Shown here in pieces: positions 1 through 9,636 of a stretch of DNA of 64,000 bases. How positions within the stretch are numbered: the first letter of the stretch is position 1; each line of letters opens with the position of its first letter. Origin of the DNA: Lacinutrix mariniflava. Lineage in GTDB: Bacteria; Bacteroidota; Bacteroidia; Flavobacteriales; Flavobacteriaceae. Made by a program: the position numbers and the translations under genes. Under the pieces are notes generated by a model, which was not told the DNA's origin, ran no database searches, and saw only the letters and a list, made by a program, of their open reading frames with translations. The stretch is from the NCBI RefSeq assembly GCF_001418015.1, contig NZ_LIQG01000022.1, positions 1-64,000 of the forward strand, written 5' to 3'.

Positions 1-32
1 AGTTGCTCTTTTTTTGTCTTAGATTAATTCTA

Positions 33-368
33 CTACACTAAAGTAATCCTTACGGGAATTTTATAAGTTTTTTGGGTAGTCACTAAACCTTCTTTTAATT
101 TAGAATAGTTTAGTCTGTTTTTAATATAATTTTCTAACTGTTCACTTTCTGTATCTACACTTATTACAACAATCTCATTATTTTTATTGAGCATAAAAGT
201 TACATTTGCTTTAAGATCTTCAGCAACTTTAAATTCCGGATTTTTTAATAATGTTGTAATTTCATTTGCTAATACATTTGGTTCTATACCAGTTGGATTT
301 GTTGTTGCGTTTAAAGCACCCGTAAAAGTAATTGCTAATACTAATAATACCATTTTAATTGATTTCAT
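33..368 (-). CDS. small secreted protein of unknown function
   Basis: This is a 111-residue protein with a clear signal peptide: a basic start (MKSIK), a hydrophobic core to about residue 18, and a likely cleavage site near residue 20. The mature part of about 90 residues is mixed alpha/beta and contains NEIVVISVDTESEQLENYIK. It ends in a basic beta-strand (KIPVRITLV), somewhat like TonB C-terminal or STN-like folds, but I cannot assign a family. It is probably periplasmic. The first bases of the window (AGTTGCTCTTTTTTTG) match one arm of the terminator at 512-546, so this gene's own terminator probably straddles the left window edge. Confidence 0.75.
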   Translation of the reverse strand: MKSIKMVLLVLAITFTGALNATTNPTGIEPNVLANEITTLLKNPEFKVAEDLKANVTFMLNKNNEIVVISVDTESEQLENYIKNRLNYSKLKEGLVTTQKTYKIPVRITLV

Positions 369-511
369 AATTTTTGTTTTAATTGTTTATAGCTTATAGA
401 CTCAAGTAGTTTAGAAAAGTAACATTGAAACATTTGGTTTAACTAATGATTAACACAACTTTTAGTTCTTCTTAAGAAACTCAATTTTAGCATGTTAAAA
501 TATTAAGACAA

Positions 512-546
512 AAAAAAGAGCAACGATTAAGTTGCTCTTTTTGTTT
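512..546 (-). terminator. intrinsic terminator, probably bidirectional
   Basis: The arms AAAAGAGCAAC and GTTGCTCTTTT flank a six-base loop, with A- and T-runs outside. It lies 37 bases past the stop of the minus-strand lipoprotein gene at 583-1491, and the T-run on the minus strand fits termination of that gene. Confidence 0.75.
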
Positions 547-582
547 TTAAGTTAACAATGTTTTAATATTGATAATAGTTAT

Positions 583-1491
583 TTAAAATTGGTTATAAAT
601 CCATTCTCCATTTTCATCATATGCAAAACTCCAAGTTTGAAAGGATTCTTCATAAGTTGGAAGTACAATTGGGGATTGATAAAAATCATTATTTGGATAA
701 TGATATCCATTTCTAGTTACTCTATAGTCTGTAAAATTATTTTGAGATATAGACCTATTAAATGTTTCTTCAAAAATTTGAAGTTTTCTAAAAGGATTAC
801 TAGCAGAATCATAACCACTAAATATCTTAGTCTCTTTATCTTCAAGAACTATATATGGAGTATCACTATATTTACGTGAAGAAATAGCTACAATACTATC
901 TAAATTGCTATTTGAATAGTAAAGTTCTGATTCTTCAAAATATCTAACACCAATAACTTCACCTGTCCATAAAGTAGACTCCTTATTAGAGGTTTTAATA
1001 TATGAAACTAACTTATCATTATTATATGAGAAATTAGTAGTATCTACTTGAACATCCTGACCACCACTTATTTGGTAATTTCTTATTTTTTGAATCATTC
1101 TATTATTTACATCGAAAGTAATAGTCGCCTCATTTTGAGCAACTCCAGATGTACCACCAGTAGGAGTAATTTTCTTTTCAATATAAACCTTATCCTCATA
1201 ATAAGTCAAATCGGTATATAATAAATCTGAAATAACAAGTACACCAAAGCTTGTATGTAAAACGTCACCAATTCTTTTTATTATTCTACCCTGCTCATCA
1301 TACTCAAATTTAATTAAATTATCTTGAGTAGGGTCTGCAATAGTTGAGATATTATTATATTGTGCATACAATCCATGATATTTTTCAATTTTAAAATCAT
1401 CAACTGGATCAATTGTAACAACTCCATCAGAATCATCACTACTACAACTTAAAATAAGTAAAAAGGTAAATACTAAATAAAATGGTTTCAT
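583..1491 (-). CDS. lipoprotein with YD-repeat-like segment
   Basis: A 302-residue protein whose signal ends in a lipobox (LILSC, Cys16) followed by SSDDSD; acidic or serine residues after the lipidated Cys are typical of surface-exposed Bacteroidota lipoproteins. The mature protein is rich in beta-strand. It contains FEYDEQGRIIKRIGD and FAYDENGEW, which resemble the Y-D-x-x-G-R pattern of RHS/YD repeats but are too few to form a full RHS shell. Function is unknown. Neighbours give no clue: it is followed by its own terminator and preceded by sucC, which has a separate terminator. Confidence 0.8.
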   Translation of the reverse strand: MKPFYLVFTFLLILSCSSDDSDGVVTIDPVDDFKIEKYHGLYAQYNNISTIADPTQDNLIKFEYDEQGRIIKRIGDVLHTSFGVLVISDLLYTDLTYYEDKVYIEKKITPTGGTSGVAQNEATITFDVNNRMIQKIRNYQISGGQDVQVDTTNFSYNNDKLVSYIKTSNKESTLWTGEVIGVRYFEESELYYSNSNLDSIVAISSRKYSDTPYIVLEDKETKIFSGYDSASNPFRKLQIFEETFNRSISQNNFTDYRVTRNGYHYPNNDFYQSPIVLPTYEESFQTWSFAYDENGEWIYNQF

Positions 1492-1506
1492 AATAATTAA
1501 ATGTAA

Positions 1507-1540
1507 AAAGCCTGCACTATCTAAATAGTACAGGCTTTAT
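1507..1540 (-). terminator. terminator of sucC
   Basis: The arms AAAGCCTGCACTAT and ATAGTACAGGCTTT pair with one mismatch around a CTAA loop, 19 bases after the sucC stop. The A-run on the plus strand gives a U-run on the minus-strand transcript. Confidence 0.7.
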
Positions 1541-1558
1541 ATTATAAATTTGATTAGC

Positions 1559-2749
1559 TTAAGCTAATACAGCTTGTACTTTATCTGCTGCTTCTTGAAA
1601 TTCTGTAGCACTCATTACATCTAATCCAGAATCGTCAATTAATTTTTTAGCGATATCTGCGTTAGTTCCTTGTAAACGTACAATAATTGGTACACTAATG
1701 TTACCCATGTTTTTGTAAGCATCAATTACACCTTGAGCAACACGATCGCAACGAACGATACCACCAAAAATGTTAATTAAAATAGCTTTTACAGCTGGAT
1801 CTCTTAAAATAAGTTCGAAAGCAATTTCTACTCTCGCTGCATCTGCAGTACCACCAACATCTAAAAAGTTAGCTGGCTCTCCACCTGCTTGCTTAATTAA
1901 ATCCATAGTTGCCATTGCTAAACCAGCACCATTTACCATACAACCAACGTTTCCGTCTAAGTCTACATAGTTAAGTCCTTGCTCACCTGCTTCTACTTCA
2001 ATTGGATTTTCTTCACGTAAATCGCGCATTGCTGCTAAATCTTTATGTCTGTATAATGCACTAGCATCTAAAGTTACTTTAGCATCTACTGCCATTATTT
2101 TATCATCACTAGTTTTTAAAACAGGATTGATTTCAAATAAAGCTGAATCAGATTTTACGTATGCTGTATATAAAGACGTTACAAATTTTGTCATGTCTTT
2201 AAAAGCTGCTCCAGATAAACCTAAGTTAAAAGCAATTTTACGTGCTTGAAAAGGTAAAATTCCTGTTGCAGGATCTATTTCTTCGTTAAAAATTAAATGT
2301 GGAGTCTCTTCTGCAACTGTTTCAATATCCATTCCACCTTCTGTAGAATACATAATCATGTTACGCCCAGTTCCTCTGTTTAACAACACAGACATGTAAT
2401 ACTCTTCTGGCTCAGAATCTCCAGGATAGTATACATCTTCACATACTAAAACTTGGTGCACACGCTTTCCTTCGGCAGAAGTTTGAGGTGTTACCAAATC
2501 CATTCCTATAATATCTCCAGCGATAGATTTAACTTCGTCTAAGTTTTTAGCCAACTTAACACCACCACCTTTACCACGACCACCTGCGTGAACCTGTGCT
2601 TTTATTACGTGCCAACCTGTTCCAGTATCTTCGGTTAATTTTTTTGCTGCAGCTACTGCTTCATCAGCATTTTGAGCAACTATACCACGTTGGATACGTA
2701 CGCCAAAGCTGCTTAATAATTCTTTTCCTTGATATTCGTGTAAATTCAT
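1559..2749 (-). CDS. sucC: succinyl-CoA ligase (ADP-forming) subunit beta
   Basis: At 396 residues this is the normal length for SucC, the ATP-grasp subunit that makes succinate and ATP from succinyl-CoA in the TCA cycle. The start [12 protein letters not shown] is typical. The ATP-grasp nucleotide-binding stretch [14 protein letters not shown] is near residues 56-70. The C-terminal ligase half has [18 protein letters not shown] and [10 protein letters not shown]. Its partner sucD is not in this window, so the subunits are unlinked here, which I recall as common in flavobacteria. A TACTTTTG box at 2813-2820 on the minus strand is the likely promoter. Confidence 0.97.
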   Translation of the reverse strand: MNLHEYQGKELLSSFGVRIQRGIVAQNADEAVAAAKKLTEDTGTGWHVIKAQVHAGGRGKGGGVKLAKNLDEVKSIAGDIIGMDLVTPQTSAEGKRVHQVLVCEDVYYPGDSEPEEYYMSVLLNRGTGRNMIMYSTEGGMDIETVAEETPHLIFNEEIDPATGILPFQARKIAFNLGLSGAAFKDMTKFVTSLYTAYVKSDSALFEINPVLKTSDDKIMAVDAKVTLDASALYRHKDLAAMRDLREENPIEVEAGEQGLNYVDLDGNVGCMVNGAGLAMATMDLIKQAGGEPANFLDVGGTADAARVEIAFELILRDPAVKAILINIFGGIVRCDRVAQGVIDAYKNMGNISVPIIVRLQGTNADIAKKLIDDSGLDVMSATEFQEAADKVQAVLA

Positions 2750-2812
2750 CTTTATTAATGGATTTATTTATATTTCTGCCTGAGCAGTAAAGTCTATAAA
2801 ATTTTAGAGTTA

Positions 2813-2820
2813 CAAAAGTA
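2813..2820 (-). promoter_or_regulatory. -7 box of sucC (TACTTTTG)
   Basis: Minus-strand match to the Bacteroidota -7 consensus TAnnTTTG, about 65 bases upstream of the sucC start. No convincing -33 TTG was seen. Confidence 0.5.
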
Positions 2821-2966
2821 AATAATCACAATAACTTACCCTAATATTTAATTATTAAAAAATGACATCTAAATCTATCCTGATAACATTATTTGTTAAC
2901 TATTTAACAAATTGTTTAAATATGTAATATTTTGAATTAAAAATTTATAACTTAATACAATAATAA

Positions 2967-2974
2967 TAGCTTTG
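2967..2974 (+). promoter_or_regulatory. -7 box of lysA (TAGCTTTG)
   Basis: Matches TAnnTTTG and ends 14 bases before the lysA ATG, which predicts a very short leader. It is divergent from the sucC promoter in the same 239-base gap. Confidence 0.5.
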
Positions 2975-2988
2975 AAAAAAAATAATTT

Positions 2989-4215
2989 ATGACCAATACG
3001 CAATTACTTAAAATCGCTAAAGACTTTGGAAGTCCTGTTTATGTATATAACTCTGAAATCATTTCAGAACAATACAAACGTTTAACTTCTGCTTTCAAGT
3101 CTGTAAAAAAGGTAAAAGTAAATTATGCAGTAAAGGCACTCTCTAATATTTCAATTTTAAAATTAATGAAATCTCTTGGAGCTGGACTAGATACCGTTTC
3201 TATCCAAGAAGTACAATTAGGTTTAGCTGCTGGATTTAAAGCAGAGCACATTATTTTTACTCCTAATGGTGTATCTCTTGAAGAAATAGAACAAGCTGCT
3301 GTATTAGGCTGTCAAATAAATATAGATAACCTTTCTATACTTGAGCAGTTTGGCACCAAACATCCTGACATTCCTGTATGTATTCGTATTAATCCTCATG
3401 TTATGGCTGGAGGTAATACTAATATTTCTGTAGGACATATTGATAGTAAATTTGGTATTTCAATTCATCAAATTCCACATATTCTACGTATTGTAGAGAA
3501 CACAAACATGAATATAAACGGAATCCACATGCATACTGGAAGCGATATTTTAGATATTGATGTTTTTCTTTATGCTAGCGAAATACTTTTTGAAACTGCA
3601 AAAAACTTTAAAAATCTAGATTTTATAGATTTTGGTTCTGGTTTTAAAGTGCCTTACAAACCTGGAGATATAGAAACTAATATTGAAGAGTTTGGAGAAA
3701 AATTATCAGCTCGTTTTAACGAATTTTGCAAAAACTATGGCAAAGAATTAACCTTAGCTTTCGAGCCAGGAAAATTTTTAGTGAGCGAAGCAGGACAGTT
3801 TTTAGCCAAGGTAAACGTAGTAAAACAAACAACTTCTACTGTTTTTGCGCAGATAGATTCAGGTTTTAATCATTTAATTAGACCCATGTTATATGGCTCT
3901 CAACATGAGATCGAAAATATATCGAACCCTAAAGGGCGTGAACGTTTTTATAGTGTGGTTGGTTATATTTGTGAAACAGATACGTTTGCCAACAATAGAC
4001 GTATTTCTGAAATTAATGAAGGTGACATTTTAACCTTTAAAAATGCTGGAGCATATTGCTATTCTATGGCTAGTAACTATAATTCTAGATATCGTCCTGC
4101 AGAAGTACTTTGGCACAATGGTGAAGCGCATTTAATAAGAAAACGAGAAACTTTTGATGACATTATGAATAATCAAATTCAAATAGATCTAAAACCTAAA
4201 AAGGTAAAAGCATAA
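2989..4215 (+). CDS. lysA: diaminopimelate decarboxylase
   Basis: A 408-residue PLP enzyme of the alanine-racemase fold (group IV decarboxylase). It catalyses the last step of lysine synthesis, meso-diaminopimelate to L-lysine. The PLP-binding lysine lies in VNYAVKALSN near residue 49. Also visible are HMHTGSDI, GSGFKVPY, EPGKFLVSEAG and the C-terminal catalytic block GYICETDTFA followed by FKNAGAYCYSMASNYN. The gene is monocistronic, with a promoter box just upstream and a terminator 7 bases downstream. Confidence 0.96.
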   Translation: MTNTQLLKIAKDFGSPVYVYNSEIISEQYKRLTSAFKSVKKVKVNYAVKALSNISILKLMKSLGAGLDTVSIQEVQLGLAAGFKAEHIIFTPNGVSLEEIEQAAVLGCQINIDNLSILEQFGTKHPDIPVCIRINPHVMAGGNTNISVGHIDSKFGISIHQIPHILRIVENTNMNINGIHMHTGSDILDIDVFLYASEILFETAKNFKNLDFIDFGSGFKVPYKPGDIETNIEEFGEKLSARFNEFCKNYGKELTLAFEPGKFLVSEAGQFLAKVNVVKQTTSTVFAQIDSGFNHLIRPMLYGSQHEIENISNPKGRERFYSVVGYICETDTFANNRRISEINEGDILTFKNAGAYCYSMASNYNSRYRPAEVLWHNGEAHLIRKRETFDDIMNNQIQIDLKPKKVKA

Positions 4216-4221
4216 CTAATT

Positions 4222-4252
4222 AATAGCACTTCAATTGAAGTGCTATTTTTTT
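4222..4252 (+). terminator. terminator of lysA
   Basis: A near-continuous palindrome, AATAGCACTT with AAGTGCTATT, followed by a run of seven T, directly after the lysA stop. Confidence 0.85.
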
Positions 4253-4403
4253 GTTCAAATTCTAATTACCATATTGATAATTCTATTTTTTCACAATATT
4301 CATTAATAGCAACTTAATCAAAATTATAGATATATCTACATAAGCTACGCTAAGTTTAAAGAACCTTAATAGGTTAATTTATATAGTCACTAAAACCGTA
4401 ATT

Positions 4404-4845
4404 ATGAAAAATATATTGATCTTATTCAGACTTGGTTTTACTTTATTCCTTGTCGAAACAAACAATTAGATATTCACAGAATTCTAAAGAGATAGAAACC
4501 TTAAAACAAACAAGTGCCTATTACGATTTACATAAGCGGGACAGTTTGGTTATGAATTATGCAGACATCGTAAAAGTTGATTACAATACCAGAAAGAATA
4601 TTATCACTCCAAGAAACATAAAATCATTTTTTGTTCAAAATAATAATTATATGTCTACTCGTGCTTTTAAAGATCTTAATAAATGTATTGTTATTCCTGT
4701 TGGAATTATTTATCAATATAGTAATGATCAAATTATTGAAGCATATGGCTATTGAAATGCTTTAGAAATAATGAATAAAATACAAGCAATTCAAAAAAAT
4801 AAACTAGAAAAAGAAGACACTCAATACTCTAAAAATATTGATTAA
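4404..4845 (+). pseudogene. decayed gene: frameshift plus in-frame TGA
   Basis: An ATG at 4404 opens a signal-peptide-like start (MKNILILFRLGFTLFL) that stops at 4467 in its own frame. The sequence continues sensibly in another frame from about 4432 (LLYSLSKQTIRYSQNSKEIE) to a TGA at 4753-4755. After that TGA the same frame stays open for 29 codons (NALEIMNKIQAIQKNKLEKE) to a TAA at 4843-4845. One indel near 4432-4445 and one Trp-to-stop change at 4753 would restore a secreted protein of about 145 residues. I do not recognise the family. A truncated 107-residue product starting at a TTG (4432) is possible, but no promoter or start context supports it. Confidence 0.55.
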
Positions 4846-4882
4846 CTGCAAATTAGACAAAACTAAGACGCCATTTTAAATA

Positions 4883-4912
4883 GAAACAGCTTTTATTGTT
4901 GCTGTTCTTTTT
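4883..4912 (+). terminator. weak hairpin downstream of the decayed gene
   Basis: AACAGC and GCTGTT pair around a 10-base loop and are followed by CTTTTTACT. The stem is only six base pairs, so this is a marginal terminator. Confidence 0.35.
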
Positions 4913-5098
4913 ACTAATTATTCTTTAAAAAAGAACATATTACCAAGCATACAAAACCACTCACTTATCATAAAAAATAGTGTTTTATCGTTAAAAACAA
5001 TCATTTAATCGAAAAAATAATTAAATTCGCTATCTATTAAAAGTGAGATTATTTTTACTCTACCTTTTAACGAACAAGATTTACAAAATTCCCTACTT

Positions 5099-6598
5099 AT
5101 GTTTAACAGCACTTCAAACAACATATTATCTAACGAAATACACGACAAAGATTTTTTAAATGTAATTGAAAACTCCTTGGCTATTGGGTCTTGGGAATTA
5201 GATATTAAATCTAATATTTTAAAATGGAGCTCTGTTACAAGAAAAATACATGAGGTAGAAGACAGTTATGTTCCTGATGTAACCACTGGTCTTAATTTTT
5301 ACAAAGCGGGAGCTAACAGAGAGTTAATATCTAAACATTTTACAGAATGTTTAACCAATGGGAAAAGTTTTGATGATGAGCTTTTATTAATCACAGCAAA
5401 AGGAAATGAAAAATGGGTTAGAACAATTGGACACTCTAAACTAGAAGACGGCGTTTGTATTGCTGTAAGAGGCGTCTTTCAAGATATTACTAAAAAAACG
5501 GTAGCAGCTAAAAAAACGGCGATTAAAGAAAAAGAATTCAGATCAATGTTTGAAAATTCTTTAACAGGAATGGCAATAGTTAGCTTAACTGGCAAATTGT
5601 TAAACGTAAACAACAGTATTTGCAACATATTAGGCTATACAAAGGAGGACTTTTTAGATTTAGGATACGAAGACTTTACTCATCCTGAGGATAAGAATAT
5701 CGCTAAAAAAGAAGTTAAACTTATGCTTTCTGGAAAAATAGATCACTTTCGGATAGAAAAACGATACATACACAAAAACGGAACTATTATTCATTCCATT
5801 CTATCAGTAACTATTGTAAGAGACACTAACGGTTTACCACAACACTTTATCTCAAATATTATTGATGTTTCTGACATAAAAACAGCCAAAAATGATATAA
5901 CAGAATTACTTACCATAAGCTCAAAACAAAATGATAGATTATTAAACTTTGCGCATATTGTCTCTCATAATTTAAGATCGCATGGAAGTAACCTAGATAT
6001 GCTTTTACAATTAAAGAAAGATGATTCTCCTGAAATTATGAATGACGAATACTTCCAGTTATATGAAAAGGCAGTGGATAATTTAAATGAAACCATTAAC
6101 AATTTAAATGAAGTTGCTATCCATAACTCGTTATCGAATGACGATTTACAATCATTAAACCTCCTTCAGTTTACAAATAATGCGATTAGTAATATTAATG
6201 CATTAATTCTCTCTAATGAAGCAGATATAAATGTAATAATTGATGAAAAAATAACAGTTAAAGGAATACCAGCTTACCTTGATAGTATTATTATAAACTT
6301 TTTAACCAATGCTATTAAATACAAAAAATTAGATATTAATCCTAAAATAACACTTGAAGCTAAACAAAACGATGATGCTATAATTCTATCGATTACAGAC
6401 AATGGCCAAGGAATAAATTTAGAAAAACATGGAGACCGATTGTTCGGTATGTACAATGTTTTTCATAAACATAAAGACTCAAGAGGTCTTGGATTATTTA
6501 TTGTAAAAAATCAAATAGAGGCCATTGGAGGTAAAGTAGAAGTTGATAGCACCGTTGGAAAAGGTACTAATTTTAAAATCCATTTTACTTATAAATAA
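5099..6598 (+). CDS. PAS-domain sensor histidine kinase
   Basis: A 499-residue kinase with no transmembrane segment, so probably cytosolic. A first PAS/PAC domain covers about residues 20-130 and a second about 145-260 (FENSLTGMAIVSLTGKLLNV). The phospho-accepting helix contains FAHIVSHNLRSHGSN with His290. The HATPase domain shows the N box (NFLTNAIKYKK), G1 (DNGQGI) and G2 (SRGLGLFIVKN). The SHNLRSH form is common among Bacteroidota kinases. No response regulator is adjacent, so it is an orphan kinase. The signal it senses cannot be read from the sequence. Confidence 0.93.
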   Translation: MFNSTSNNILSNEIHDKDFLNVIENSLAIGSWELDIKSNILKWSSVTRKIHEVEDSYVPDVTTGLNFYKAGANRELISKHFTECLTNGKSFDDELLLITAKGNEKWVRTIGHSKLEDGVCIAVRGVFQDITKKTVAAKKTAIKEKEFRSMFENSLTGMAIVSLTGKLLNVNNSICNILGYTKEDFLDLGYEDFTHPEDKNIAKKEVKLMLSGKIDHFRIEKRYIHKNGTIIHSILSVTIVRDTNGLPQHFISNIIDVSDIKTAKNDITELLTISSKQNDRLLNFAHIVSHNLRSHGSNLDMLLQLKKDDSPEIMNDEYFQLYEKAVDNLNETINNLNEVAIHNSLSNDDLQSLNLLQFTNNAISNINALILSNEADINVIIDEKITVKGIPAYLDSIIINFLTNAIKYKKLDINPKITLEAKQNDDAIILSITDNGQGINLEKHGDRLFGMYNVFHKHKDSRGLGLFIVKNQIEAIGGKVEVDSTVGKGTNFKIHFTYK

Positions 6599-6743
6599 AA
6601 TGCTTAACTAAGTTTTGTAATTAATTAATTAAGCTACCATAAATATCTTGACGGTAAAAGAGATCTATTACTATTGCCTCTAAAAGATATAATTTAAGAA
6701 ATATTAAGAATGACGTAAAGTCTTAAATTGGCAGCCCGTCTCT

Positions 6744-7095
6744 TTATTTCTCAACTTTTACAGAAAAATGATTGACTTTTGGGCTTATTAGATTTCCAAT
6801 AACACGTCTAAAGAAAGCCAATTGTCTACAATACCAAATAGAATCACTAATTGGTTCATAACTATTATTCCAATACGGAATCTCTTTAGTTCCAAAAATG
6901 ATTTAGTATTGCAAAATGTCATCACTAGATCTCAAAATCTCCTCCACTTGTTTTTAATTCAGGAATGTTCGCGCTCTCAGTTATAAATAAGACATATTTG
7001 TTTTTTCTCTTACATTCCCTTTTTAAAGTTGAATTTAATACCATTAATGATAAGCTGTAAACATGCTGAATCGTTTCCAAAGACGTTCGTTTAAT
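6744..7095 (-). pseudogene. gene remnant with frameshift and in-frame stop
   Basis: This 513-base gap between the kinase and the peptidase is not empty. Read on the minus strand, one frame gives KRTSLETIQHVYSLSLMVLN and then NKYVLFITESANIPELK. A frame change near 6945-6955 continues as KQVEEILRSSDDILQY, an in-frame TAA lies at 6904-6906, and the same frame resumes with FGTKEIPYWNNSYEPISD and RRVIGNLISPKVNHFSVK to a TAA at 6744. The pieces look protein-like and join in order, which fits a decayed gene of about 110 codons. No intact start was found and the family is not recognised. The rest of the gap (6599-6743) holds nothing I can name. Confidence 0.45.
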
Positions 7096-7111
7096 TGTTG
7101 TTTTAGAGTGA

Positions 7112-8509
7112 TTAATCTTTAATTTCTTTTACATCACTAATTGTACTGGTTCCATATTTATCGAACAAATAAATTAAACTCGTCATAGTTGCAGCTCCAA
7201 GCTCTAATTCTCTTTTATTAACGGCATCGAAAGTATCATTCGCAGCATGATGATGATCGAAATAGCGTTGAGAATCTGGACGTAATCCTGCTAAGACAAT
7301 ATTGTCATTTTTTAATGGTCCAATATCTGCTCCACTATATCCTTTTTCGAAATAGTGTATTAAATACGGCTTGAATAATGGTTCCCAACTTAGTACCTTA
7401 TTAAGGTTAGCATCGCTACAATCGAAACTAAATCCTCTAGGAGTAAAACCTCCAGAGTCACTTTCTAATGCAAATACATGATTTTCGTTTTTACGTTTGG
7501 CTTCTTCTGCATATTTTTTACCGCCTCGTAAACCGTTTTCTTCGTTCATAAAAAGAACAACACGAATGGTGCGTTTTGGTTTAATACCACTTTCTTTTAA
7601 TAATCTAACAACATCCATAGATTGCACAACTCCTGCTCCATCATCGTGCGAACCGTCTCCAAGATCCCAAGAATCTAAATGTCCACCAACTACCATATAT
7701 TCGTCTGGAAACTCGCTACCAGTAATTTCTCCAATAACATTATATGATAATACATCTTCAAATTGTTTACAACTTTGCTTGAAGTAGAATTCTAAATTTG
7801 CATCTTTTTTTAAGGCTTCGGATAATTTATTTGAATCGTTTGTACTTATTGCTGCAGATGGCACGCGTTGCTCATTTGGCAAATCTAAATAACCCATACT
7901 TCCTGTGTGTGGTAAATTGTCCTGTCTTAGGTTTAAAGAGCGAACAATTACACCAACGGCTCCAAGTTTTCCTGCTTCGTAAGCACCTGCATAACGTTGT
8001 TTTGAACAGCCTCCATAAGCTTCGAACGTGTGTATTAATTCAGGATTTAAAGCACCATTAAAAAACACTATTTTCCCTTTTACTTTTGTTCCTAGTGTTT
8101 CTAATTCTTCGAAGCTTTTTACTTCGATTACTTGTGCTTTTAAACCAGAATTAGAGGTTGCTACAGAGCCACCAAGTGCGCAAATATTTACATTTAATTT
8201 CTCTCCTGCAGTTTCGAAATAACCTACTTCTTTTTCGCCACGTTCCCACTTTGGAACCATTACTTCTTGTAGCCACACTTTATCTAAACCTAGTTTTTCC
8301 AGTTCGGATTTTGTGTATTGCACTGCTTTTTCTGCACTTACAGAACCAGATAATCTTCCTCCTATTTGGTTTGACAAATAATCTAACCATTGGTAAGATT
8401 GCCCATTGGTTAACGATTGGCTATAAATGGCTTTTACGGTTTCTTTATCGTTTTGCGCAAATACGTTTGCTGATAATAGAAGTGCTGCAATTAATACTTT
8501 TAGTTTCAT
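7112..8509 (-). CDS. secreted M28-family zinc peptidase with PA domain
   Basis: A 465-residue enzyme with signal peptide MKLKVLIAALLLSANVFAQ. A protease-associated segment covers about residues 120-235. The M28 catalytic core follows, with zinc and catalytic residues visible in GGHLDSWDLGDGSHDDGAG, MNEENGL, ALESDSGG and the C-terminal DHHHAANDTFD. The layout matches the carboxypeptidase Q / plasma glutamate carboxypeptidase branch, so an exopeptidase acting in the periplasm or outside is likely. It seems to be a single-gene unit. Confidence 0.92.
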   Translation of the reverse strand: MKLKVLIAALLLSANVFAQNDKETVKAIYSQSLTNGQSYQWLDYLSNQIGGRLSGSVSAEKAVQYTKSELEKLGLDKVWLQEVMVPKWERGEKEVGYFETAGEKLNVNICALGGSVATSNSGLKAQVIEVKSFEELETLGTKVKGKIVFFNGALNPELIHTFEAYGGCSKQRYAGAYEAGKLGAVGVIVRSLNLRQDNLPHTGSMGYLDLPNEQRVPSAAISTNDSNKLSEALKKDANLEFYFKQSCKQFEDVLSYNVIGEITGSEFPDEYMVVGGHLDSWDLGDGSHDDGAGVVQSMDVVRLLKESGIKPKRTIRVVLFMNEENGLRGGKKYAEEAKRKNENHVFALESDSGGFTPRGFSFDCSDANLNKVLSWEPLFKPYLIHYFEKGYSGADIGPLKNDNIVLAGLRPDSQRYFDHHHAANDTFDAVNKRELELGAATMTSLIYLFDKYGTSTISDVKEIKD

Positions 8510-8631
8510 GGTGAGTACGTTAGCGATTACTCGCCTATTTTATTAATTAAGATCTCGTGATTGTTTCACAGTTAAACGGTTTGTTTGAGCTCCTTTTTGA
8601 TTTTCGCAAAAAGAGCGAGTAGTGAAAGCGC

Positions 8632-8649
8632 TCCCGATAACTATCGGGA
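8632..8649. repeat. intergenic hairpin (CCCGATA / TATCGGG)
   Basis: A perfect palindrome around a two-base centre lies in the gap 8510-8703, followed by a second hairpin near 8683-8699 (TCCTG / CAGGA). There is no T-run, so it is not an ordinary terminator. Its form suggests a dispersed intergenic element, but I saw no second copy in this window. Confidence 0.4.
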
Positions 8650-8703
8650 TTGTGGTAACGCCCAAAATATTATTTACAAGGTTCCTGCCTGCACAGGAGT
8701 TGT

Positions 8704-9582
8704 TTACTCGTTATTTAATTGTTCTTTATAGAGATGTAAATTAGCCTTTGTTTTGTCGTCTAATTCTGGCTCTTTTATGTCTTTGTACTCTTTTAAAGTG
8801 TTGTACAAAATGGTTGCTACGGCTAATCGTGCTGCTGGCTTATTGTCTGCTGGAATATTAAACCATGGTGCATGAGTTTTACTTGTTCTATTGATGGCGT
8901 CTTGGTAGCAATCCATATAACTATCCCAAAGTTTACGTTCTTTTAAATCGCCTGCTGAGAATTTCCAGTTTTTTTGTTTTAGGTCTAAACGACGTAATAA
9001 TCTACGCTTTTGCTCGTCTTTTGACAAGTTCATAAAGAACTTGAAGATTAGAGTTCCATTATCGGCTAGATGCTTTTCGAAATTATTTATTTCTTCGAAA
9101 CGTTTGTCCCAAAAAGCTTCATTTACATCGTCTAGAGAATGAATATTTGGTAATTTTTCTCCTAAAATATAATTAGGATGTACGCGTGTTACTAGTACAT
9201 TTTCATAGTGCGTGCGATTGTGAACACCAAATTTACCTCTTGCTGGTAAGGCTAAATAATGTCTCCATAGGTAGTCGTGTTTTAATTCTAAATCTGTTGG
9301 TACTTTAAAGCTCATTACCTCTACACCACGTGCGTTGAAATCTTTAAAAACTTCACGAATTAAACTGTCTTTACCTGAAGTATCCATGCCTTGTAAACAA
9401 ACCAAAACCGAATATTTTCCATGTGCATAAAGTCTGTCTTGAAGCTTACCTAACTTCTTTCGGACTTTCTTTAATTCATCTTTTACCTCATCGTCGTGCT
9501 CTTCTAAATCTAAATGAGATGGCAAGTTAGACAACTTAATGTTTGATGTTATTTTATGGTCTTCTATATTTATTTTTTTCAT
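8704..9582 (-). CDS. polyphosphate kinase 2 family protein
   Basis: A 292-residue member of the PPK2 family, which transfers phosphate between polyphosphate and nucleotides. The Walker A motif GMDTSGKD is at residues 65-72. The lid and Walker B region shows HNRTHYENVLVTRVHP at 121-136; an N-R-[ST]-H-Y form points to class III, which can phosphorylate AMP and ADP, rather than the D-R-S form of class I. That class call is from memory. The gene is 54 bases upstream of the sigma-54 regulator on the same strand and could be cotranscribed. Confidence 0.9.
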   Translation of the reverse strand: MKKINIEDHKITSNIKLSNLPSHLDLEEHDDEVKDELKKVRKKLGKLQDRLYAHGKYSVLVCLQGMDTSGKDSLIREVFKDFNARGVEVMSFKVPTDLELKHDYLWRHYLALPARGKFGVHNRTHYENVLVTRVHPNYILGEKLPNIHSLDDVNEAFWDKRFEEINNFEKHLADNGTLIFKFFMNLSKDEQKRRLLRRLDLKQKNWKFSAGDLKERKLWDSYMDCYQDAINRTSKTHAPWFNIPADNKPAARLAVATILYNTLKEYKDIKEPELDDKTKANLHLYKEQLNNE

Positions 9583-9636
9583 CGATAAAGGTTTTGTTTA
9601 TCGTTTCCGTGAACCGGAAATCTTATTAATTTTTAA

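Noticed and set aside
8158-8514. 118-codon plus-strand ORF opposite the M28 peptidase
   Set aside because: Leu/Phe-rich shadow of a well-supported minus-strand gene with clear catalytic motifs.
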